Assembly (NCBI GenBank): GCA_003140115.1
Contig: PLIQ01000456.1
Location: 1-5,354, forward strand
DNA: 5,354 nucleotides
Reading direction: 5' to 3'
From: Actinomycetota bacterium
Lineage (GTDB): Bacteria > Actinomycetota > Actinomycetes > Streptosporangiales > Streptosporangiaceae
In this document: in pieces, positions 1 through 5,354 of the stretch
Layout of the letters: each line of letters starts with the position of its first letter
Position numbering within the stretch: the stretch's first letter is position 1
Translations under genes and position numbers: made by a program
The notes under the pieces: model-generated
Seen by the model: the letters and a program-made list of their open reading frames with translations, nothing else
Databases searched by the model: none
What the model was told of the DNA's origin: nothing

Positions 1-1394
1 CCGTACCAGGTCATGAGCATCATCCGGGTCATGTAGAACGCGGTGAGGCCGGCGCCGATCAGCGCGCAGATGCCCAGGATCCAGCCGCCCGTGCCGTGCT
101 CGGTGAAGTCGCCCTCGATGATCGGGTCCTTGGCGAAGAACCCGGAGAACGGCGGCATGCCGATGATCGCCAGGTACGCCAGGCCGAACGTCACCTGGGT
201 GATCGGCAGGAAGCGGGCCAGGCCGCCGAACTTCCGCATGTTCTGCTCGTCGTCCATGGCGTGGATGACCGAGCCCGCGCCGAGGAACAGCCCGGCCTTG
301 TAGAACCCGTGCGCGAGCAGCAGCGCGATCGCGAACACGTACCCCTCGGGCCCCAGGCCCGCCCCGAGCGTCATGTAGCCGATCTGGCTCATGGTGGACC
401 CGGCCAGCGACTTCTTGATGTCGTCCTTGGCCGCGGCGATGATCCCGCCGAACAGCAGCGTGACCGTGCCGACCACCGCGACCGCGATCCGCGCGTCCTC
501 CGAGATGGCCAGGATCGCGTTGGACCGCACGAGCAGGTAGACGCCGGCGGTGACCATGGTGGCCGCGTGGATCAGCGCCGACACCGGCGTCGGGCCCTCC
601 ATCGCGTCCAGCAGCCAGGACTGCAGCGGCACCTGGGCGGACTTGCCGCACGCGCCGAGCAGCAGCAGGAAGCCCAGCGCGGTGGCCACCCCGTTCCCGG
701 CCGACGGGACCTGGTGGAACACCCCGGAGAACGACACCGTCCCGAACTCGCTGAACATCAAGAAGATGGCCAGGGTGAGGCCGGCGTCGCCGATCCGGTT
801 GACCACGAACGCCTTCTTCGCCGCCACCGCCGCCGAGTTCCGGTCCTGCCAGAACCCGATCAGCAGGTAGGAGGCCAGGCCGACGCCCTCCCACCCGACG
901 TAGAGCACCAGGTAGTTGTCGGCCAGCACGAGCAGCAGCATGGACGCGACGAACAGGTTCAGGTAGCCGAAGAAGCGCCGCCGGCCGGGGTCGTGCGCCA
1001 TGTAGCCGACCGAGTAGATGATGATCAGCGACCCGACCCCGGTGATCAGCAGCACGAAGCAGATCGACAGCGGGTCGATCAGCAGCGACACGTTGGCCTG
1101 GAAGTGCCCGACCAGGATGTAGGTGTACAGGTGCTGGTCCTGTTCCCGGTGGGTGTCCCCGAGCAGGGTGAAGAAGGCGATCACCCCGTAGACGAACGCC
1201 CCGACCGGCAGCACGCACCCGAGCAGGTGCCCCCACCGGTCGGTGCGCCGGCCGCCGACCAGCAGCACCACCGCGCCGAAGAGCGGGAGAGCGAGCAGCA
1301 GCCACGACAGCTTCAGCGCCCCGGTGGCCGGCACGGTGGTCAGCGCCTGGGCACGAGCGACATCCGCAAGGGCCGTGCCAGTCAAGGTCGTCAT
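1..1394 (-). CDS. nuoL: NADH-quinone oxidoreductase subunit L, N-terminal 464 residues (3' end outside window)
   Basis: NuoL (ND5 family) is the distal antiporter-like proton-pumping subunit of the membrane arm. My own translation of the minus strand from the ATG at 1394 is open to the window edge: 464 complete codons ending LMTWY, out of the 600-650 usual for the family. The N-terminal antiporter domain is seen around residues 98-135 ([16 protein letters not shown]), and the main proton-antiporter domain from about 159. Key residues are intact: the glutamate of GWEGVG (E169), the lysine of [11 protein letters not shown] (K251), H276 in [11 protein letters not shown], the lysine of HGFYKAGLF (K366) and the lysine of FSGFFAKDP (K422). 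They match the conserved channel residues of E. coli NuoL (E144, K229, K342 and K399, from memory; H276 falls in the same conserved block). The last membrane helices and the long lateral helix are off the window. The start is 4 nt after the nuoK stop with a poorly spaced Shine-Dalgarno site, so the exact start is less sure than the identity. Confidence 0.96.
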   Translation of the reverse strand, partial: MTTLTGTALADVARAQALTTVPATGALKLSWLLLALPLFGAVVLLVGGRRTDRWGHLLGCVLPVGAFVYGVIAFFTLLGDTHREQDQHLYTYILVGHFQANVSLLIDPLSICFVLLITGVGSLIIIYSVGYMAHDPGRRRFFGYLNLFVASMLLLVLADNYLVLYVGWEGVGLASYLLIGFWQDRNSAAVAAKKAFVVNRIGDAGLTLAIFLMFSEFGTVSFSGVFHQVPSAGNGVATALGFLLLLGACGKSAQVPLQSWLLDAMEGPTPVSALIHAATMVTAGVYLLVRSNAILAISEDARIAVAVVGTVTLLFGGIIAAAKDDIKKSLAGSTMSQIGYMTLGAGLGPEGYVFAIALLLAHGFYKAGLFLGAGSVIHAMDDEQNMRKFGGLARFLPITQVTFGLAYLAIIGMPPFSGFFAKDPIIEGDFTEHGTGGWILGICALIGAGLTAFYMTRMMLMTWY

Positions 1395-1400
1395 CCCTTC
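1395..1400 (-). promoter_or_regulatory. Weak or misplaced Shine-Dalgarno site at the nuoL start
   Basis: GAAGGG overlaps the nuoK stop codon and touches the nuoL ATG at 1394 with no spacer. Its distance to the in-frame TTG at 1385 is 9 nt, which is normal spacing. Either nuoL starts at that TTG (three residues shorter), or ribosomes ending nuoK restart at the ATG. Confidence 0.4.
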
Positions 1401-1698
1401 AGTACTTGAGGAGGTTGGCGTCGTCCACCGACGCGGACCTGCGGGCGCGGTAGATCGCCATCAAGATGGCCAGGCCGACCACGACCTCCGCGGCGGCCAC
1501 CACCATGACGAAGAACGCGATGACCTGCCCGTCCAGGTTGCCGTGCAGGCTGGCGAAGGCGACGAAGGCCAGGTTGCACGCGTTCAGCATCAACTCGATG
1601 CACATGAAGACGACGATGGCGTTGCGCCGGACGAGCACGCCGACGCCGCCGATCACGAACAGGATCACCGATAGCGCGACGTAGTGCACCGGGCTCAT
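1399..1698 (-). CDS. nuoK: NADH-quinone oxidoreductase subunit K
   Basis: NuoK (ND4L family) is the smallest membrane-arm subunit, lying between NuoJ and the antiporter-like subunits. The 99-residue product has the usual family length and three membrane helices, at about residues 4-24, 28-51 and 58-82. The two membrane glutamates known to matter for proton transfer in E. coli NuoK (E36 and E72 there) are present as E35 ([12 protein letters not shown]) and E71 ([13 protein letters not shown]). A longer frame opens at 1731, adding 11 residues ([11 protein letters not shown]), but the ATG at 1698 gives the canonical N-terminus [10 protein letters not shown]. It overlaps the nuoJ stop as ATGA and has GGGAGGG 7 nt upstream. 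The TGA is followed after 4 nt by the nuoL ATG. Confidence 0.97.
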   Translation of the reverse strand: MSPVHYVALSVILFVIGGVGVLVRRNAIVVFMCIELMLNACNLAFVAFASLHGNLDGQVIAFFVMVVAAAEVVVGLAILMAIYRARRSASVDDANLLKY

Positions 1699-2513
1699 GA
1701 GTCGGCCCTCCCGGACGGGGCGGGCTCCCACTCGCCGCTCTCCGCGGTGATCTCGAGCGTTTCTTCGGTCGGAACGAACGTGGGTTTCTGGTTCGGGTCA
1801 CGCGGAGACAGCGCCGAGCTGACCGACACCTCGGAGGTCGTGCCGTCCGGCAGCAGGGCCGGCCGGTCCGCGGAGTCGTGCAGCGCGTAGACCCCGGGCG
1901 ACGGGTCCGGCGCCATCTGGCCGCTGGCCAGCCGGCGGGCGGCGAGTTCGCGCTGCGTGGGCTTGGGCGTGAGGCGCTCGCGGTGCGCCAGCACCATGGC
2001 CCCGACCGCCGCGGTGATCAGCAGCGCGCCGGTGACCTCGAACGGGAACACGTAGGTGGTGAAGATCAAGGTGGCGATGCCGGTCAGGTTGTTCGTGCCG
2101 CCGTTGCTGCTCGACAGCGTGGCCGGGCCGATGGCCGCGTGCCCGATGCCCAACGCGAGCAGGACGAGCAGGCCGATCGCGGCCAGGCCCGCGGCCTGCC
2201 GCTGGCCCTTGATGGTCTCCACGATCGAGTCCGCCGAGCTGATGCCGATGAGCATCAGGACGAACAGGAACAGCATGAGCACCGCGCCGGTGTACACGAT
2301 GATCTGCACGAAGGCCAGGAACGGCGCGCCCTGCATGGCGTACATGGTGGCCAGGCAGAGCATCACCACGGCGAGCATCAGGGCGCAGTGCACCGCGCGC
2401 GGGACCAGGATCATGGCCAGCGCGGCGCCCACCGAGGCGACGGCCAGGATCCAGAAGATGGATTCCACCGCGATGCCGTCGGCGTTGGGGCCGGCCGCCA
2501 GGACGTGCGTCAT
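1695..2513 (-). CDS. nuoJ: NADH-quinone oxidoreductase subunit J (membrane subunit with long hydrophilic tail)
   Basis: NuoJ (ND6 family) is a small membrane subunit beside NuoK and NuoH, part of the path that couples quinone reduction to proton pumping. The 272-residue product has five hydrophobic segments, at about residues 17-37, 41-59, 64-90, 107-129 and 157-177. The third holds the typical family stretch [20 protein letters not shown], with Y74 and G76 at the position of the pi-bulge known from ND6/NuoJ structures. From about residue 180 to the end there is a roughly 90-residue hydrophilic, Pro/Ser/Glu-rich tail with no recognisable domain; E. coli NuoJ (about 184 residues) lacks it, while actinobacterial NuoJ proteins are of similar length to this one. 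The ATG at 2513 overlaps the nuoI stop (ATGA) and has AGGAGGTG 8 nt upstream. The stop overlaps the nuoK start by 4 nt. Confidence 0.96.
   Translation of the reverse strand: MTHVLAAGPNADGIAVESIFWILAVASVGAALAMILVPRAVHCALMLAVVMLCLATMYAMQGAPFLAFVQIIVYTGAVLMLFLFVLMLIGISSADSIVETIKGQRQAAGLAAIGLLVLLALGIGHAAIGPATLSSSNGGTNNLTGIATLIFTTYVFPFEVTGALLITAAVGAMVLAHRERLTPKPTQRELAARRLASGQMAPDPSPGVYALHDSADRPALLPDGTTSEVSVSSALSPRDPNQKPTFVPTEETLEITAESGEWEPAPSGRADS
1706..1712 (-). promoter_or_regulatory. Shine-Dalgarno site for nuoK
   Basis: GGGAGGG within the end of nuoJ, 7 nt before the ATG at 1698. It favours that ATG over the upstream in-frame ATG at 1731. Confidence 0.65.
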
Positions 2514-3148
2514 TCCTCACCCACCTCCTCGCGAACTTCCGGCGGGGCCCACGAGAGCGAGGCGTCGGGCGATCCGGCGAACACCGCCGGGCCGGACGGC
2601 CCGCCTGGCCCGGACATCCCCGGCGCCCGCGGGCCGCGGACCAGGCCGGCCGCGCCGAGGCGATAGTAGTCCTTCTCGTCGTTCCCGAGCCGCATCGGAT
2701 GCGGGGGGGCCTCCATGTCCGCCAGCAGCGGGACGAGCAGCTGCTCCTTGGTCCAGATGAGGTTTTCCCGGCTGTCGTCGGCGATCTCGTACTCGTTGGT
2801 CATGGTCAGCGCGCGGGTCGGGCAGGCCTCGATGCACATGCCGCACAAGATGCAGCGCAGGTAGTTGATCTGGTAGACGTGACCGTACCGCTCGCCGGGG
2901 GAGAACCGGGCGTCCTCGGTGTTGTCCCGGCCCTCGACGTAGATCGCGTCGGCCGGGCAGGCCCAGGCGCACAGCTCGCAGCCGATGCACTTCTCCAGCC
3001 CGTCCGGCCACCGGTTGAGCTGGTGGTGGCCGTGGAACCGCGGCGCGGTGGGCTTCTTGACCTCGGGGTACTCAACGGTTTCGACCTTCCGGAACATCTC
3101 GTGGAAGGTGACCCCGAACCCCTTGATCGGGTTGAGGAAATCAAGCAC
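2510..3148 (-). CDS. nuoI: NADH-quinone oxidoreductase subunit I (two [4Fe-4S] ferredoxin-like subunit)
   Basis: NuoI is the 2x[4Fe-4S] ferredoxin-type subunit of the peripheral arm, carrying clusters N6a and N6b, which hand electrons on to the last cluster (in NuoB) before quinone. The 212-residue product has both CxxCxxCxxxCP motifs intact: [12 protein letters not shown] (C54, C57, C60, C64) and [12 protein letters not shown] (C99, C102, C105, C109). The N-terminus [20 protein letters not shown] is the amphipathic segment that docks the family on the membrane arm. After about residue 170 there is a Gly/Pro-rich, then acidic, tail. The frame is open upstream to 3364 and beyond, but that part lies inside nuoH in another frame and is Arg/Pro/Ser-rich shadow sequence. 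I chose GTG at 3148 because AAGGAGG sits 6 nt upstream and the protein then begins where NuoI homologues begin. It overlaps the nuoH stop by 8 nt, and its TGA overlaps nuoJ by 4 nt. Confidence 0.96.
   Translation of the reverse strand: MLDFLNPIKGFGVTFHEMFRKVETVEYPEVKKPTAPRFHGHHQLNRWPDGLEKCIGCELCAWACPADAIYVEGRDNTEDARFSPGERYGHVYQINYLRCILCGMCIEACPTRALTMTNEYEIADDSRENLIWTKEQLLVPLLADMEAPPHPMRLGNDEKDYYRLGAAGLVRGPRAPGMSGPGGPSGPAVFAGSPDASLSWAPPEVREEVGEE
2522..2529 (-). promoter_or_regulatory. Shine-Dalgarno site for nuoJ
   Basis: AGGAGGTG within the final codons of nuoI, 8 nt before the nuoJ ATG at 2513. It is close to a full match to the 16S rRNA anti-Shine-Dalgarno sequence, and the best-matched of the five junctions in this window. 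Confidence 0.82.
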
Positions 3149-4481
3149 CAGTGACCTCCTTGGTGGAGGTTTCGGTATCCAGGCCGACGCCGTGGTAGTG
3201 CGGCAGGTCCAGCGGCGGCACCGGGAAGGAGCTCGCGCCCATCGGCACGTCCCGGCCGGCCTCGCTGGCACTGGCCGAATCCGCGGCCTCGAACCGGGCC
3301 GCCCGCTGCTGCGCGGCGCTCTCCCACATCGAGGCCAGGGCGATGACCAGCACCAGGACGACACCGCCCACCACGTACGGGATCGTGTTGTGCGTGTCGA
3401 GCCGCCACGCGCGCACGGTGGCGATCAGCAGGATCCAGATGATCGAGACCGGGATGAGGACCTTCCAGCCGATCGCCATCAGCTGGTCGTACCGGACCCG
3501 GGGCAGCGTCCCGCGCAGCCAGATGTAGCAGAACAGCAGGATAAAGACCTTGATCACGAACCACAGCACCGGCCACCAGCCGTGGTTGGCGCCCGACCAG
3601 AGCGACAGCGGCCACGGCGCCCGCCAGCCGCCCAGGAACAGCGTGGTGGCCAGGCCGGCGACCGTGGTCATGTTGATGTACTCGCCCAGGTAGAACATGG
3701 CGAACTTCATCGAGGAGTACTCGGTGTGATAGCCGGCCACCAGCTCGCCCTCGCCCTCGGGCAGGTCGAACGGCAGCCGGTTCGTCTCGCCGACCATGGT
3801 GACCAGGTAGATGACGAACGACACCGGCAGCAGCCACGCGTACCACTCGTGTTGCTGCGCGTTGACGATCGCGGTGGTGGACAGCGAGCCGGCGTACAGG
3901 AACACGGCCACGAAGGCCAGGCCCATCGCGATCTCGTAGCTGATCACCTGGGCCGCCGAGCGCAGCGCGCCGAGCAGCGAGTAGGGCGACCCGGAAGACC
4001 AGCCGGCCAGCACGATCCCGTACACCCCGATCGAGCTCATGGCCAGCACGAGCAGCACCGCCACCGGCAGGTCAGTGAGCTGCAGCGGGGTGTAGTGGTG
4101 GAAGATCGAGACTTCCGGGCCCCACGGGATGACCGCGAAGGCGATGAAGCAGATCGACCCCGATATCACCGGCGCGGCGATGAACAACAGCTTGTCCGCG
4201 GTGCGCGGAATGATGTCTTCCTTCAGCGGCAGCTTGAGCGCGTCCGCGATCGGCTGGAGCAGGCCGAAGGGCCCGGCCCGGTTCGGCCCGGGCCGGTTCT
4301 GCATGCGGCCGATGACCCGGCGTTCGGCCCAGATCATGAAGATCGTCGTCAGCAGCAGGAAGAGGAAGACGATCGCGACCTTCAGCAGCACCATCCACCA
4401 GATGAGCTGGTTGAAATCGCTGAGCGTCGGGTCCGGCGGTGGCGCCGCCAGTACCTGCGGCAGCCCTGCTGCCTGCATCAT
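3141..4481 (-). CDS. nuoH: NADH-quinone oxidoreductase subunit H (membrane subunit at the quinone site)
   Basis: NuoH (ND1 family) is the membrane subunit that joins the peripheral and membrane arms and forms much of the quinone-binding cavity. It has 446 residues. Family signatures are clear: [20 protein letters not shown] at about residues 52-71, then [13 protein letters not shown], and the acidic loop [20 protein letters not shown] at about 236-255, which lies near the quinone/proton coupling region in known structures. I count nine hydrophobic segments, at about 27-50, 98-118, 138-161, 176-197, 213-231, 256-283, 304-322, 338-357 and 366-385. A hydrophilic, Ala/Ser- then Pro-rich tail covers about 386-446. 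E. coli NuoH is near 325 residues; longer forms are normal in actinobacteria. The start is a tandem ATGATG (4481 or 4478). AGGAGG lies 5 nt before the first ATG and 8 nt before the second, so either is possible and they differ by one residue. The gene overlaps nuoG by 4 nt and nuoI by 8 nt. Confidence 0.97.
   Translation of the reverse strand: MMQAAGLPQVLAAPPPDPTLSDFNQLIWWMVLLKVAIVFLFLLLTTIFMIWAERRVIGRMQNRPGPNRAGPFGLLQPIADALKLPLKEDIIPRTADKLLFIAAPVISGSICFIAFAVIPWGPEVSIFHHYTPLQLTDLPVAVLLVLAMSSIGVYGIVLAGWSSGSPYSLLGALRSAAQVISYEIAMGLAFVAVFLYAGSLSTTAIVNAQQHEWYAWLLPVSFVIYLVTMVGETNRLPFDLPEGEGELVAGYHTEYSSMKFAMFYLGEYINMTTVAGLATTLFLGGWRAPWPLSLWSGANHGWWPVLWFVIKVFILLFCYIWLRGTLPRVRYDQLMAIGWKVLIPVSIIWILLIATVRAWRLDTHNTIPYVVGGVVLVLVIALASMWESAAQQRAARFEAADSASASEAGRDVPMGASSFPVPPLDLPHYHGVGLDTETSTKEVTGA
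3155..3161 (-). promoter_or_regulatory. Shine-Dalgarno site for nuoI, decides the GTG start
   Basis: AAGGAGG within the end of nuoH, 6 nt before the GTG at 3148. No ATG lies at this position in the nuoI frame, so this site is the main sequence evidence for the GTG start and against starts further upstream in the open frame. Confidence 0.82.
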
Positions 4482-5354
4482 TCCGGCCTCCTCAGCGTGA
4501 CCATGGCGCCGTGACCCGCGCCGAGTTCGGCGTGGAGGGTGGCTCCGCCGGGCAGGCCCGCCGCCGGGAGCCAGACCACGTGATCGGCCATCGGCGCGAG
4601 CTCGACGGGGACGGTCACCGAGCCATGACCGGTGACCACGGTCACCTTATCGCCGTCGGCCAGGCCCGCTTCGGCCGCGGTCGCCGCTGACATCCGGGCC
4701 AGCACCGGACGGGCGGTGCCGGCCAGGGCCGGCTCGCCGTCCTGCATGCGCCCGCTGTCCAGCAGCTGGTGCCAGCTGGCCAGCCGGACCTCCAGGCCCG
4801 CCGACGGGTCGAGGCCGCGGGCCGACGGCGCGCTGGGCCAGGCGGTCGTCATCACGGGCGCGTCGGGACGCGTGCCCCGCCAGGCACCGAGCGCGGCGAG
4901 CTCCGCGCGCGCCGCCGCGGCGTCGGGCAGCCCCAGATGGACATCCATCTGGTCGGCGATCGCGCCGAGCACGTACAGGTCGGTGCGGACCTCCGGGACC
5001 TTCAGCGCCTCGGCGAACGAGCCGCCGCGTCCTTCCCAGTTCACGAACGTCCCGGCCTTCTCGGCCACGGCGGCGACCGGGAACACCACGTCGGCGCGGT
5101 CGGTGACCGCGCTGGCCCGCAGCTCCAGGCTGACCACGAACGGCGCCATCTCGATCGCGTCCAGCGCGGCCCGCGGATCCGGCAGGTCGGCCGGGTCCAC
5201 CCCGGCCACCACCAGGGCGCCGAGCTCGCCGTCGGCCGCGGCGGTGAGCATGGCCGTGGTGTCACGCCCCGGCGCGGCGGGCAGCGAGCTCTTGCCCCAG
5301 GTCCTGGCCACCTCGGCGCGGGCCGCGGCGGCGGTCACCGGGCGGCCGATAGGC
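4478..5354 (-). CDS. nuoG: NADH-quinone oxidoreductase subunit G, C-terminal part (5' end outside window)
   Basis: NuoG is the large iron-sulfur subunit of the peripheral arm of complex I, in the cytoplasm; it passes electrons from NuoE/F towards NuoI. Only the last 291 residues are visible, so the N-terminal [2Fe-2S] and [4Fe-4S] domains, where the cofactors sit, are outside the window. The visible part is the molybdopterin-oxidoreductase-like region. The segment at visible residues 88-109 ([20 protein letters not shown] and following) is the usual NuoG/formate-dehydrogenase-like 'VAEKxGTFxNxEGR' motif. Residues from about 190 resemble the C-terminal molybdopterin-dinucleotide-binding fold ([19 protein letters not shown]). 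In known complex I this fold is retained without molybdenum cofactor. The frame stays open to the window edge (PIGRPV precedes an internal GTG at 5338), so 5338 is not the true start. The TGA stop overlaps the nuoH start by 4 nt. The family assignment rests on motif and context; the position before nuoH makes it firm. Confidence 0.93.
   Translation of the reverse strand, partial: PIGRPVTAAAARAEVARTWGKSSLPAAPGRDTTAMLTAAADGELGALVVAGVDPADLPDPRAALDAIEMAPFVVSLELRASAVTDRADVVFPVAAVAEKAGTFVNWEGRGGSFAEALKVPEVRTDLYVLGAIADQMDVHLGLPDAAAARAELAALGAWRGTRPDAPVMTTAWPSAPSARGLDPSAGLEVRLASWHQLLDSGRMQDGEPALAGTARPVLARMSAATAAEAGLADGDKVTVVTGHGSVTVPVELAPMADHVVWLPAAGLPGGATLHAELGAGHGAMVTLRRPE
4487..4492 (-). promoter_or_regulatory. 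Shine-Dalgarno site for nuoH
   Basis: AGGAGG inside the last codons of nuoG, 5 nt before the first ATG (4481) and 8 nt before the second ATG (4478) of the tandem ATGATG. It supports initiation here but does not decide between the two starts; 8 nt is the more usual spacing. Confidence 0.8.

Noticed and set aside
96..1409. A 437-codon open frame on the plus strand opposite nuoL.
   Set aside because: It is exactly antisense to a conserved gene, and its product is a run of Arg, His, Gln, Asp, Gly and Pro typical of shadow frames in GC-rich DNA, with no recognisable motif.
1798..2520. A 240-codon minus-strand open frame over nuoJ.
   Set aside because: It is a frame-shifted reading of nuoJ, rich in Arg, His and Gly; the real nuoJ frame contains the conserved membrane helices.
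2806..3846. A 346-codon minus-strand open frame crossing nuoH and nuoI.
   Set aside because: It is the alternative frame of two well-supported genes and encodes an Arg/Ala/Pro-rich product without homology that I can recognise.
4262..4296. GC-rich palindrome-like repeats (GGCCCGGGCC and neighbouring copies) within nuoH.
   Set aside because: They are explained by the repeated residues of the conserved [10 protein letters not shown] motif, where the codons AAC CGG and GGG CC recur. No independent repeat element or terminator is needed.
2985..4514. A 509-codon open frame on the plus strand opposite nuoH.
   Set aside because: It has the same low-complexity shadow composition, lies opposite a clear nuoH, and has no family motif. 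Stop codons are rare in this frame because of high GC.
4478..5354. The possibility that the nuoG fragment is a separate molybdopterin oxidoreductase such as a formate dehydrogenase.
   Set aside because: The fold is shared, but the position directly before nuoH with an ATGA overlap, and the fit with actinobacterial NuoG C-termini, make nuoG much the better reading.

Overview
This window is a compact stretch of a respiratory complex I operon (proton-translocating NADH:quinone oxidoreductase, type I NADH dehydrogenase). Everything is encoded on the minus strand. In transcription order, from high to low coordinates, it holds the 3' end of nuoG, complete nuoH, nuoI, nuoJ and nuoK, and the first 464 codons of nuoL. 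Two genes are cut by the window edges: nuoG lacks its 5' part (beyond 5354) and nuoL lacks its 3' part (before 1). Order and orientation match the standard bacterial nuoA-N cluster, so nuoA-F should lie upstream (above 5354) and the rest of nuoL, nuoM and nuoN downstream (below 1).

The host is very probably a high-GC actinobacterium. The DNA is strongly G+C rich, third codon positions are nearly all G or C, and long meaningless open frames appear on the opposite strand as a result. The proteins also have actinobacterial-type features: an approximately 212-residue NuoI with a Gly/Pro-rich tail, a NuoH of about 446 residues with a ninth membrane helix and a soluble tail, and a NuoJ of about 272 residues with a long hydrophilic tail. 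A Pseudonocardiales-like origin is a guess only.

There is essentially no non-coding DNA. The junctions are nuoG/nuoH 4-nt overlap (ATGA), nuoH/nuoI 8-nt overlap with a GTG start, nuoI/nuoJ 4-nt overlap, nuoJ/nuoK 4-nt overlap, and nuoK/nuoL a 4-nt gap. This points to one transcript with translational coupling. I see no promoter, terminator, RNA gene, mobile element or CRISPR array, and no stretch without a gene.

The products work together. NuoG (peripheral arm) and NuoI (the two [4Fe-4S] clusters nearest the quinone) carry electrons from NADH to the quinone site, which NuoH helps form. NuoH, NuoJ and NuoK pass the energy into the membrane arm, where NuoL is the distal antiporter-like proton channel. 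The key residues I could check by eye (NuoI cysteines; NuoK and NuoL membrane glutamates and lysines) are all present, so this looks like a functional enzyme. I found no undescribed system; the points worth a second look are start-site choices and the hydrophilic tails on NuoH, NuoI and NuoJ.
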